Below are positions 54,811-62,806 of a stretch of 64,000 nucleotides of DNA, piece by piece. Below the pieces are notes generated by a model. That model ran no database searches, was not told the origin of the DNA, and saw only the letters and a program-made list of their open reading frames with translations. Where the stretch lies: assembly GCF_031846245.1 (NCBI RefSeq), contig NZ_JAVRIC010000006.1:1-64000 (forward strand). Direction: 5' to 3'. How positions within the stretch are numbered: the first letter of the stretch is position 1; each line of letters opens with the position of its first letter. Position numbers and translations under genes: made by a program. Source of the stretch: Banduia mediterranea. GTDB lineage: Bacteria; Pseudomonadota; Gammaproteobacteria; Nevskiales; Nevskiaceae.

Positions 54811-56859
54811 ATGGAAATCAGAAAATCGCGGCGGGCGCTCGCTGAGCGTTCGGCATTGCTGGTGGTGCTTTCGGTCTCGTCGGCCTACGCGCAGACCGCT
54901 TCCCCACCGCTCGAACTGGCGCCAGTGGAGGTCCACGCCCAGCGCGTCGACAGTGACTGGCTGGATGCAGGCACCGCGATCACCTCGGTCGGTGCCGCGG
55001 ACCTGACGGCGGATCGCGCCTTGAGCCTGGCCGAATCGCTGCAGCGCGTGCCCGGCGTGTTCGCACAGAACCAGTACAACTTCTCGCAGGGCCTGCGCCT
55101 TTCGATTCGCGGCTTCGGCGCGCGCGCCAGCTTCGGTGTGCGCGGTATCCGCGTGCTGGTCGACGGTGTACCGCTGACCCTGCCGGATGGACAGACCGAA
55201 CTCGATGGTTTCGATCTGTCGCTGGTCGATCGCGTGGAAGTCATCCGCGGTCCGGCGTCCACGCTGTATGGCAATGCTGCCGGCGGTGTGCTGGCGCTGA
55301 CGACGCGCGAACCGCCGCCCGATTTTGGGGCCAGTCTCGACCTGTCCGGCGGTGAACTCGGCTATCGCAGCCAGCGTGCCAGCGCCGGCGGCACGGCCGG
55401 CAACTGGAGCGGACTGGGCGCCTACAGTCGCTTGCGCAGCGATGGCCCGCGTGCGCAGGGGCGCGGCGAATCCGATGCCTTCAGCGGCAAGCTGAGCTAT
55501 CAGGGAGCGGCGGGAAGCTTGCGTCTCAATCTCAACGCGATCGACAACGAAAGCCTCGATCCCGGTGGGCTCAATGCCGGTGAAGTCCAGGCCGATCGCA
55601 GTCAGGCCGCACCCAATAACCTGCTCTACGACGCCGGCGAGACGATCCGGCAGCAGCGGGTGTCGGCCGCCTGGGATGCGCCGCTGTCGGAACAGGACAG
55701 CTATCGGCTCTGGCTGTACGCCGGCCAGCGGGAATTCGCCAATCGCCTGCCGTTCAGCAGCGGTGGCCAAAGCGCGTTCGACCGTGATTTCGGTGGTGCC
55801 GGCGCGCAATACATGCGGCGTAGCCAATGGTTCGGCCTGGCGCAGCAATGGAGTGTGGGGCTGGACCTGGAAGCGCAGCGCGACGACCGGCATCGCTATG
55901 ACAACGGCGAGGGCGGTCTGCGCGGTGCCGAGACCCTGCATCAGCGCGAGAAGGCCGACGGCGCCGGTTTGTTTGGCGAAGGCGAGGTCGAGCTGGGCGG
56001 CGGATTCAGCGTCAGTGCCGGTGTCCGTTACGACCGACTCAAGCTGGCGGTCGACGACCGTTTCGAGTCGGACGGCGATGATGGCGGTAGCCGCACGCTG
56101 CACGAATGGAGCCTGGCGGGCGGACTCGAGTACGCGATTGCCAGCCAGCACCGTCTCTATCTGCGTCTCAGCGATTCCTTCGAATCACCGACGATCAATG
56201 AACTGGCCAACCCGGACGGCGGTGGCTTCAATCGCGATCTCCAAGCCGCGCATGCGCTCAATCGCGAACTCGGGTTCAAGGGCCGCGGCGGCGCATTCCG
56301 TTACGAGCTGGCGCTGTACAACATCGAACTCGACGACGAACTGCTGTCCTACGAAATCGAGGGCCAGTCCGGACGTACCTATTACCGCAACGCCGGTCGT
56401 TCGAGTCGCGATGGCGTCGAGGCCTCGCTGGACTGGCGTCTGTCGAGCGCCTGGCAGCTCAGTCTTGCCTATACCTGGTCGCGCAACCGCTTCGACGAAT
56501 ACACGCTGGACGGTGTCGACTACGCCGGCAACACCGTGCCCGGCCTGCCGCGTCATCAGGGCTTCGCCGAATTGGCCTGGGCGCACGGAATCTGGAGTGC
56601 GCGTGTCAACGTGGTCGCCTACGATCATTACGAGGCGGACGATGCCAATACCCAGCGCGCAAACGGCGTGGCGCTGAGCAATCTGCGTGTCGCCGCTAGC
56701 CTGCCGCTGAGCGATCTGCGCATCGAGCCCTACGCCGGTGTCGACAATCTGTTCGATCGCGAGTACTACGACAATCTGCGCATCAACGCCAGCTTCGGCC
56801 GCTACTACGAGCCGGGACCGGGACGCACGGTCTATGCAGGCATCAAACTGATTTACTGA
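54811..56859 (+). CDS. TonB-dependent outer-membrane receptor 1
   Basis: 682 residues from the ATG at 54811 (GGGAGA upstream; a GTG at 54793 is in frame). Signal peptide to about ALA30. Plug domain about 45-155 with 'RVPGVFAQNQYNFSQGLRLSIRGFGARASFGVRGIRVLVDGVPLTLPDG' and 'VEVIRGPASTLYGNAAGGVL'. The beta-barrel ends 'DNLFDREYYDNLRINASFGRYYEPGPGRTVYAGIKLIY' with the usual aromatic C-terminus. It resembles siderophore or iron-complex receptors; the ligand is unknown. Confidence 0.94.
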   Translation: MEIRKSRRALAERSALLVVLSVSSAYAQTASPPLELAPVEVHAQRVDSDWLDAGTAITSVGAADLTADRALSLAESLQRVPGVFAQNQYNFSQGLRLSIRGFGARASFGVRGIRVLVDGVPLTLPDGQTELDGFDLSLVDRVEVIRGPASTLYGNAAGGVLALTTREPPPDFGASLDLSGGELGYRSQRASAGGTAGNWSGLGAYSRLRSDGPRAQGRGESDAFSGKLSYQGAAGSLRLNLNAIDNESLDPGGLNAGEVQADRSQAAPNNLLYDAGETIRQQRVSAAWDAPLSEQDSYRLWLYAGQREFANRLPFSSGGQSAFDRDFGGAGAQYMRRSQWFGLAQQWSVGLDLEAQRDDRHRYDNGEGGLRGAETLHQREKADGAGLFGEGEVELGGGFSVSAGVRYDRLKLAVDDRFESDGDDGGSRTLHEWSLAGGLEYAIASQHRLYLRLSDSFESPTINELANPDGGGFNRDLQAAHALNRELGFKGRGGAFRYELALYNIELDDELLSYEIEGQSGRTYYRNAGRSSRDGVEASLDWRLSSAWQLSLAYTWSRNRFDEYTLDGVDYAGNTVPGLPRHQGFAELAWAHGIWSARVNVVAYDHYEADDANTQRANGVALSNLRVAASLPLSDLRIEPYAGVDNLFDREYYDNLRINASFGRYYEPGPGRTVYAGIKLIY

Positions 56860-56883
56860 GCGGCAGGCGGGCGGTCATTGCCG

Positions 56884-57138
56884 ATGAGCGAAATCAAGTT
56901 CTCCAAGGAAGAAAAGGCCTTGATCGTGGCGCGGATTCAAGGCTATTTCGAGGAGGAAATGCAGCAGTCGATCGGCGGCTTCGATGCCGAATTCCTGCTG
57001 GATTTCTTTACCTCCGAAATCGGTTCGTACTTCTACAATCGCGGCCTCTACGACGCCCAGGCACTGTTGTCAGCAAGGCTGGAAGAGATCGGCGAGTCCA
57101 TCTTCCAGCTTGAAAAGCGGACCCAATTCCTGCGTTAG
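56884..57138 (+). CDS. DUF2164 protein
   Basis: 84 residues from the ATG at 56884: 'IKFSKEEKALIVARIQGYFEEEMQQSIGGFDAEFLLDFFTSEIGSYFYNRGLYDAQALLSARLEEIGESIFQLEK' is the full DUF2164 pattern. Small cytoplasmic protein of unknown function, 25 bases after the receptor gene. Confidence 0.93.
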   Translation: MSEIKFSKEEKALIVARIQGYFEEEMQQSIGGFDAEFLLDFFTSEIGSYFYNRGLYDAQALLSARLEEIGESIFQLEKRTQFLR

Positions 57139-57153
57139 CCGCGGCATTCGTCG

Positions 57154-59562
57154 CTACCAGCTGGCGCGGAATGAGGCCACCAGGCTGCGCAGCGGAATCT
57201 GCTGGGACACGTAGGTGTCCGCGTACACGCTGTTGTCGAATACCAGATCCTTGGCGCGTTTGTCGCTGAGGTTGGTGCCGGCCACGATGATGGCCCAGCG
57301 TTCGTCGCTGGGGCCGAACACCAGGCGCGAACCGATCAGGGTGTAGCCGCCCTGGCGGCTGTGCGCGTCGAGGTCGGAGGCCGAATACTGTTCGCCGCGA
57401 TAGCTCAGGTCCACGCCCCAGCGCAGCGCGTAGGTTTCGCCGATCGGCAGCGTGAACAAGGGTGACAGCGCGGCCGTGAACTTCGGGGCGTTCGGCAGGG
57501 TGCAGCCGCTCAGGTCCTGGCGGCCGTCTCCGTCCGGAATGCCGCAGCTGTCGTTGCCGTCCTCGGCGGCGGGCGCATTGGGATAGCTGTCGTACTCGGC
57601 CTTGCCGTAGGCCATGGAAGTCGCCAGCGAGAACCAGGCGATCGACGGGCGCCAGTTGGCCTCGATCTCCACGCCTTGCAGGATCGCCTCGGCCGCGTTG
57701 TTGACCTCATAGGAGACGTTCACGAAGTCGACCACCTGCAGGTCCTCGACTTCGGTGCGGTAGGCGGTGAGGTTGAAGGTCAGCGAACGGTCGAACCAGC
57801 GGCTCTTGAAGCCGGCTTCGAACGAACTGGCGCGCTCCGGTTCGAATTCCAGATTGTCCGCGGATTCGGCGGTGGCGTTGAAGCCGCCGCCCTTGAAGCC
57901 GCGCGTCCAGGTGAGGAAGCTCATGAAGTCGTCGGACCACTCGTACTGCAACCCCAGCTTCGGCGAGAAGTCGGTTTCGTGTCGGTTCAGGGAGGTCGTG
58001 AAGGTATCGGCGCCGACCACCAGGCCGACCAGCCCCGGTCCCACCGTCTGCACGTCGAAATCCGCATCTTTGTCCTCCACGCCGTAGCGCAGGCCGACGA
58101 TGGTGGCCAGGCGTTCGCCGAGATGCCAGGTCATCTGCCCGAACACCGCATGGCTCTCGCTGTCCTGCTCGAAGCCGCGCAGCAATTGATCGTTGATCGG
58201 GATGCCCGGCAGCGGTTGCAGGGCATCGAGCAGGCTGGCGATCAGGCCGGTGCCGGGAATGTCGCCGAGTCCGAGCGCATCGAACCCGGCGGCGCTCAGG
58301 GCAAAGCCGACCAGGTTGTCACCGGCGATCGTGTCGAGGTGGCTTTCAAGGTCCGAACGATAGCCGTAGACGCCGGTGACGAACTCGACATGCCCGCCCA
58401 GGCCGAACAGGGAGCCCGCCTCGCCGGCCGTGCGCAGTTCGATCGAGTCCTGGCTGAAGTCGTTGCGGAAGTCGGTGATGATCAAATCGGCGGGGCTCAC
58501 GTCGATGTCGATGATCGTGGCGAGATCGAAGGCGGCGTGGCCGATCACGGCGGTGCTGGTCAATCCTTGCAGGCCGAGCACCGCGCCGTGATCGTATTCG
58601 ATCAGGGCGCGAGACAGGTCGGAGGTGCGTTCGACGTAGCCCGGCACGTTCATCGCGGTCTGCGTATCGAGCGGATCGTCCTCGGTCTGCGGATCGTATT
58701 CGCGCGAATAGGCCAGCGCCGCCGGCGCCGCGTCGAACAACTGCCACGGCGGGTAATCCACGCTGGTGTCCGAGTACTGCGCGGACAGGCCGAGGGTCCA
58801 GCCGGAGCCCGGCGTCGCCATCAGCTTGAGGCGGCCGGCGCGCTGTTCGAGATTGCCTTCGGTGCGATTGAGCGTGGTGTTGTCGACCTCGCCGTCGCGG
58901 TCCCAGTACAGGCCGGACAGGCGCGCCGACAGCCAGTCTCCGAGCGGCACGCTGACGCCGGCCTCGACGCGCTTCTGGTCCGGATCGCCGATGCTGGCCA
59001 GCACATCGCCCGAAAAATACGGGGACGGTTCGGCGCTGAGAAAATTGATCACGCCGGCGATCGTGTTCTTGCCGAACAAGGTGCCCTGGCTACCACGCAG
59101 CACTTCGATGCGTTCCAGATCGAACAGCCCGTCGGCCACGAATTCCGGTCGGCCGAGCGCCACGTAGTCCACCGACAGGCCCACCGAGGGATCGAATCCG
59201 ACATTGTCGGTTTCCGTCGCGAACCCGCGGATGCCGATCACCGGCGCCTGCGGATCGATGTCGATCTCCACGTTGGCGACGCGGTTTTCGAGATCGCCGG
59301 CGTCGAAGCTGCCGGCATCGCGCATGGCCTGGGTATCGACCACGCCGACCGAGACCGGAACGTCCTGGAGGTTCTGGACCTTCTTCTGCGCGGTGACGAC
59401 GATTTCTTCGAGTTGCACCGGCGCGCGATTGTTGGTCGGACGCGTCGAGTCCGGTTCACCGTCCTCGGTCTGCACGTCCTGGGCGAGTGCCGGCATCGCG
59501 ACCAGGCTCAGCAAAAGTGCGGCTGCGCCGTGGTGACGGAGGCGGGGCGAAAGCACGTACAT
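57154..59562 (-). CDS. TonB-dependent outer-membrane receptor 2
   Basis: 802 residues, signal peptide to ALA27. The start of the plug, 'APVQLEEIVVTAQKKVQNLQDVPVSVGVVDTQAMRDAG', is the hallmark of the sphingomonad/xanthomonad receptor group often tied to sterol, aromatic or glycan uptake. Plug 'LERIEVLRGSQGTLFGKNTIAGVINF'; the barrel ends 'QQIPLRSLVASFRASW'. It converges on DUF2164 with a 15-base gap. The ligand is unknown. Confidence 0.95.
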   Translation of the reverse strand: MYVLSPRLRHHGAAALLLSLVAMPALAQDVQTEDGEPDSTRPTNNRAPVQLEEIVVTAQKKVQNLQDVPVSVGVVDTQAMRDAGSFDAGDLENRVANVEIDIDPQAPVIGIRGFATETDNVGFDPSVGLSVDYVALGRPEFVADGLFDLERIEVLRGSQGTLFGKNTIAGVINFLSAEPSPYFSGDVLASIGDPDQKRVEAGVSVPLGDWLSARLSGLYWDRDGEVDNTTLNRTEGNLEQRAGRLKLMATPGSGWTLGLSAQYSDTSVDYPPWQLFDAAPAALAYSREYDPQTEDDPLDTQTAMNVPGYVERTSDLSRALIEYDHGAVLGLQGLTSTAVIGHAAFDLATIIDIDVSPADLIITDFRNDFSQDSIELRTAGEAGSLFGLGGHVEFVTGVYGYRSDLESHLDTIAGDNLVGFALSAAGFDALGLGDIPGTGLIASLLDALQPLPGIPINDQLLRGFEQDSESHAVFGQMTWHLGERLATIVGLRYGVEDKDADFDVQTVGPGLVGLVVGADTFTTSLNRHETDFSPKLGLQYEWSDDFMSFLTWTRGFKGGGFNATAESADNLEFEPERASSFEAGFKSRWFDRSLTFNLTAYRTEVEDLQVVDFVNVSYEVNNAAEAILQGVEIEANWRPSIAWFSLATSMAYGKAEYDSYPNAPAAEDGNDSCGIPDGDGRQDLSGCTLPNAPKFTAALSPLFTLPIGETYALRWGVDLSYRGEQYSASDLDAHSRQGGYTLIGSRLVFGPSDERWAIIVAGTNLSDKRAKDLVFDNSVYADTYVSQQIPLRSLVASFRASW

Positions 59563-59708
59563 GGTTATTCGGAGGTTATAGGATCCCGGACGCCATTAAT
59601 GGCATGCCCACCGTGTCCGGACCATGACGATATCTGCCATTCGGATCCGGACGTGGGTTCGAAGCCATGAAGGCGGATAATGAGGCCATCGCCTTGTCTA
59701 GGAGTCCC

Positions 59709-60701
59709 ATGTCCATTCCCCTGTCCGTGCTCGATCTGGCGCCCGTGCCGTCGGGCTCCACTGCATCCGAGTCCCTGCGTCGCACGGTGGATCTGGCGCG
59801 TCTGGCGGAGTCCCTGGGCTACGTCCGGCACTGGTTCGCCGAGCACCACAGCATGCCCAGTGTGGCCAGCGCCGCACCGGAAATCCTGATCGCGCATGTC
59901 GCTGCGGCCACCCGCCACATCCACGTGGGCTCCGGCGGCATCATGCTGCCGAACCATTCGCCGCTGAAGGTGGCCGAGACCTTTCGTACGCTGGCCGGCC
60001 TGCATCCGGGCCGCATCGACCTCGGCCTGGGCCGCGCGCCCGGCTCGGAGCCGGCCGCGAGCCGCGCCTTGCGCGCCTTCGAAGGCGAACAGTTTCCGGC
60101 GCTGCTGTCCGAGATGTGGGCCTATTGCCACGGCGGATTTCCGGAGGGCCATCCTTTCAGGAAGATTCGCGCGATGCCGGACGACGTACCGCTGCCGCCG
60201 ATCTGGATTCTGGGCTCCAGCGGCGCCAGTGCGCGCATGGCCGGCGCCGCCGGCATGGGCTACAGCTTCGCCAGCCATTTCAGTCCGACACCGGCGGCGC
60301 CGGCGTTCCAGGCCTACAAGTCCTCATTCCAGCCGTCCGAGGCATTTGCGCGGCCGCACGCGATTCTGGGCGTGGCGGTGGTTTGCGCCGAGACCGAAGC
60401 CGAGGCCGAGCGCCAGGCCTCGACGATGGACCTGGCGTGGCTGCGTATTCGCCGCGGTGAGTTCCTGCCGCTGCCGAGCCCCGAGGAAGCGGCCGCCCAT
60501 GCCTATACCGATTTCGAACGCGAGGCCGTGGCCGAGTACCGCCAGCGCACCATCGTTGGCACGCCGCCGCAGGTGCGCGCGGCGATCGAGTCCATGGCGA
60601 CGGCCTGCGCAGCCGATGAAGTCATGATCGTCAGCAATCTGCACGATCCGGTGGCGCGTCTGCGCTCTTACGAGCTGGTCGCCTCGGCGTTTCTGGACTG
60701 A
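59709..60701 (+). CDS. Luciferase-like flavin monooxygenase (LLM family, group 1)
   Basis: 330 residues from the ATG at 59709, preceded by AGGAG; a frame from 59667 has no coding value before. 'LSVLDLAPVPSGSTASESLRRTVDLARLAESLGYVRHWFAEHHSMPSVASAAPEILIAHVAAATRHIHVGSGGIMLPNHSPLKVAETFRTLAGLHPGRIDLGLGRAPG' is the group-1 bacterial luciferase-like pattern with FMN-binding sites. It uses reduced flavin; the substrate is unknown. Divergent from receptor 2 (146 bases apart). Confidence 0.93.
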   Translation: MSIPLSVLDLAPVPSGSTASESLRRTVDLARLAESLGYVRHWFAEHHSMPSVASAAPEILIAHVAAATRHIHVGSGGIMLPNHSPLKVAETFRTLAGLHPGRIDLGLGRAPGSEPAASRALRAFEGEQFPALLSEMWAYCHGGFPEGHPFRKIRAMPDDVPLPPIWILGSSGASARMAGAAGMGYSFASHFSPTPAAPAFQAYKSSFQPSEAFARPHAILGVAVVCAETEAEAERQASTMDLAWLRIRRGEFLPLPSPEEAAAHAYTDFEREAVAEYRQRTIVGTPPQVRAAIESMATACAADEVMIVSNLHDPVARLRSYELVASAFLD

Positions 60702-61100
60702 ATCCAATGATCCGGCGCCGATATTCAGGGCCGGTTCGCAGCCCGGCACGCAAGCTGTGATGCACGGCGGCTGCCTTGCCAGCTTTGGCGATCTCGCAGC
60801 CGCACCCGACTGGACTCGATTCGGCGCGGCCCGAGCTTGCGCCACGGCTAACGCCCATGCCGCAAGCAGCACCCTGCACAATGAATCGCCTGCGGCATGG
60901 CCGTAGCCCTCAACCACCGCTCGCATTCGCGAGCGGGCGAGGGTCGGTCGGCATCACGCCGCGCGTGATTCACGCTAACGGAGGAGGCGCCCCATGGAAC
61001 TCGTTCGCCCGATCCACCGGTGCTGCGGTCTCCGGGGGGGCCACCCGCAGCACTGATTCTGAAACCTGGGTCCGAAAGCCGGCTCGTGGACGGTTGCTGC
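60702..61100. other. Intergenic: palindromic repeat, otherwise nothing seen
   Basis: Copy 6 of the palindromic repeat occupies 60850-60981. The rest (60702-60849, 60982-61100) shows no gene or motif that I can support. Confidence 0.6.
60850..60981 (+). repeat. Palindromic repeat family, copy 6 (with tail)
   Basis: TAACGCCCATGCCGC ... GAATGAATCGC ... GCGGCATGGCCGTA, then CTCGCATTCGCGAG, GGTCGGTCGGCATCACGCC and GTGATTCACGCTAAC: the full-length form, matching copy 1. Confidence 0.85.
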
Positions 61101-61280
61101 TCAGAGCTCGTGCGAGGCCACGAGCCGGCCGGAGCGGTATTCGCCGATCCAGCGACGAACGCCCTTGGGGACCTCGTGCCGCCGCAATTTGTCGCGCGCA
61201 TCGGACATCGAGAAGCAGCGCGCCAGCGTCTTGAGCGTGCCCTGCGGACCACAGGCATGCAGAAAGAAGGTGGTTTTCAT
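61101..61280 (-). CDS. Small conserved-type hypothetical, 59 aa
   Basis: MKTTFFLHACGPQGTLKTLARCFSMSDARDKLRRHEVPKGVRRWIGEYRSGRLVASHEL from the ATG at 61280; a start at 61361 would add non-conserved-looking residues. It is basic with two Cys; the shape recalls small DUF proteins that read as domesticated nucleic-acid binders. I do not recognise it with confidence. Confidence 0.55.
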   Translation of the reverse strand: MKTTFFLHACGPQGTLKTLARCFSMSDARDKLRRHEVPKGVRRWIGEYRSGRLVASHEL

Positions 61281-61402
61281 CGTCGTCGTCCTTGGGTGAT
61301 ACCGGTCCATGAGGCGTAGCCGTCCCTGCGTCCGAACCGCTTCGGGGCGGACGCGAATCAAGCTGCGAGATGCTTCGATTCAAGCCTTTCGGCGCTGAAT
61401 TG

Positions 61403-62806
61403 CTACTGAATTCCGACGGGCTCGGATGCCGCCTCAGCGCCGCCGTCCAGCGCTTGCGCGATCGCCAGCGCCAGCGGCCGGAGCACGGCCTCCGGCAAGG
61501 CCTCTTCCGCAGCGTTGTTGAGCGCCGACCATTCGGGATGTGCGCGCGCACGCAGCACCTGTCGGGCAACCGTCGGCGACGGCCAGCCGGCGGCGCTGCC
61601 GGTCCGCAGCTGCTCCTGGGCCGCGTGGCCGCGGCGCAGCAGGGCGCGCAGCAGCTGTGTCTGCCGGCCGGCCAGCACGGCCAGCGTGCCGGCCTCGATC
61701 ACGAGCGTGTGATGTCCGCGCAGGCGATCCGAGATTTCCCGGCCCAACGGACCCGAGGCGCCCCAGACCGCGCCCAGCCCGGCTCCGATCAGGGCGGCCG
61801 CGCCCAGGCTCAGGCCGCCGGTGAAGGCATCGACGGTGAGACCCGCCATGCCGCCGGCGGCCGCCGCCGAACCGGTGCGCACCCCGAGGATGCGCATCGC
61901 CTCGGGGTCGAAGGGGTCGAGCTGCCAGCGGCCCTGCTGCAAGGGCAATTGCGGCGGTTCGTAGGCGTTCAGTTCGAAGCGGAACAGGCCCAGCAGCGTG
62001 TCGACGCAAATTTGTTCCGCAGCACGCACGCGCTCCTGCAAGCGCGCTCGGGCGGCGGGTTCGTCGCCGTCCGACGGCACGCTGAGACGCAGGCCGGCGA
62101 CATTGACCAACAGTTCGGCGACGCTGCGGCTTGCTGCCAGGATCAGGGCATTTCGATCCTCGTCGCGTGAGGCGCCGAGGTGCTCCAGCTGGGACCTGCG
62201 AGATTCCAGAAGTACGCCCAGCTTCTCGAAAATCTCATGTTCGGCCTCGAAATCGAACAGCACGGTGTCGAAGCTGGCGATCACATGCAGACCCATGCGC
62301 GCCAGCTGGCTGCGCCATTGCCCGGGGTCGGCGTCCACGCTCGCCGTGAAGTTGAGCACCGGCAGCAGCGGCCGGCCACATTCGGCCAGTACCCGCAGTT
62401 CGTCCCGATGCTTGGCGAGCACCGGTTCGCGTGCGTCGATGACGTACAGTGCCGCCTCGCTGCGCAACAGCTGGCGCAGCACCTTGGCTTCCTGCTCGAA
62501 ACGGCCCTGGTCGTGATCGCCGGCCAGAAAGACTTCGATGCGCGCCACCGGGTCGGCATGGCGGCCCGGCACGGTGTCGAGGAAGTCCGACAGCGCGCTG
62601 GCGTCTTCCAGCCCCGGCGTGTCGTAGAGCGCGACCAGCGCCTTGCCGTCGGCAAGCAGCGCCGCGCCCTGCACGTCGCGCGTGGTCGCGGCCCGGTCCG
62701 AGACCTCGCCGAAGCGGCTGTCGCGCGTCAGCGTGCGCAGCAGCGAGGTCTTGCCGGTGTTGGTGTGGCCGACCACGGCCAGTGACAGGGCATCGCTGCG
62801 GATCAT
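61403..62806 (-). CDS. GTPase with DUF3482 domain
   Basis: 467 residues from the ATG at 62806. The N-terminal Era-like GTPase domain has its P-loop at 13-20 (GHTNTGKT), 'ATTRDVQG' (G2), 'DTPGLEDA' (G3) and 'NFTASVDAD' in place of NKxD. The DUF3482 domain (about 185-455) contains Gly/Ala-rich membrane-like helices ('AAAGGMAGLTVDAFTGGLSLGAAALIGAGLGAVWG'). It always pairs with DUF2868; here the genes overlap by four bases. The role is unknown, perhaps membrane remodelling. Confidence 0.92.
   Translation of the reverse strand: MIRSDALSLAVVGHTNTGKTSLLRTLTRDSRFGEVSDRAATTRDVQGAALLADGKALVALYDTPGLEDASALSDFLDTVPGRHADPVARIEVFLAGDHDQGRFEQEAKVLRQLLRSEAALYVIDAREPVLAKHRDELRVLAECGRPLLPVLNFTASVDADPGQWRSQLARMGLHVIASFDTVLFDFEAEHEIFEKLGVLLESRRSQLEHLGASRDEDRNALILAASRSVAELLVNVAGLRLSVPSDGDEPAARARLQERVRAAEQICVDTLLGLFRFELNAYEPPQLPLQQGRWQLDPFDPEAMRILGVRTGSAAAAGGMAGLTVDAFTGGLSLGAAALIGAGLGAVWGASGPLGREISDRLRGHHTLVIEAGTLAVLAGRQTQLLRALLRRGHAAQEQLRTGSAAGWPSPTVARQVLRARAHPEWSALNNAAEEALPEAVLRPLALAIAQALDGGAEAASEPVGIQ

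Noticed and set aside
57676-59670. Open frame of 664 codons on the plus strand
   Set aside because: It is antisense to TonB receptor 2, with amino-acid composition typical of a shadow (Arg/Gly/Val/Asp-rich, no domains).
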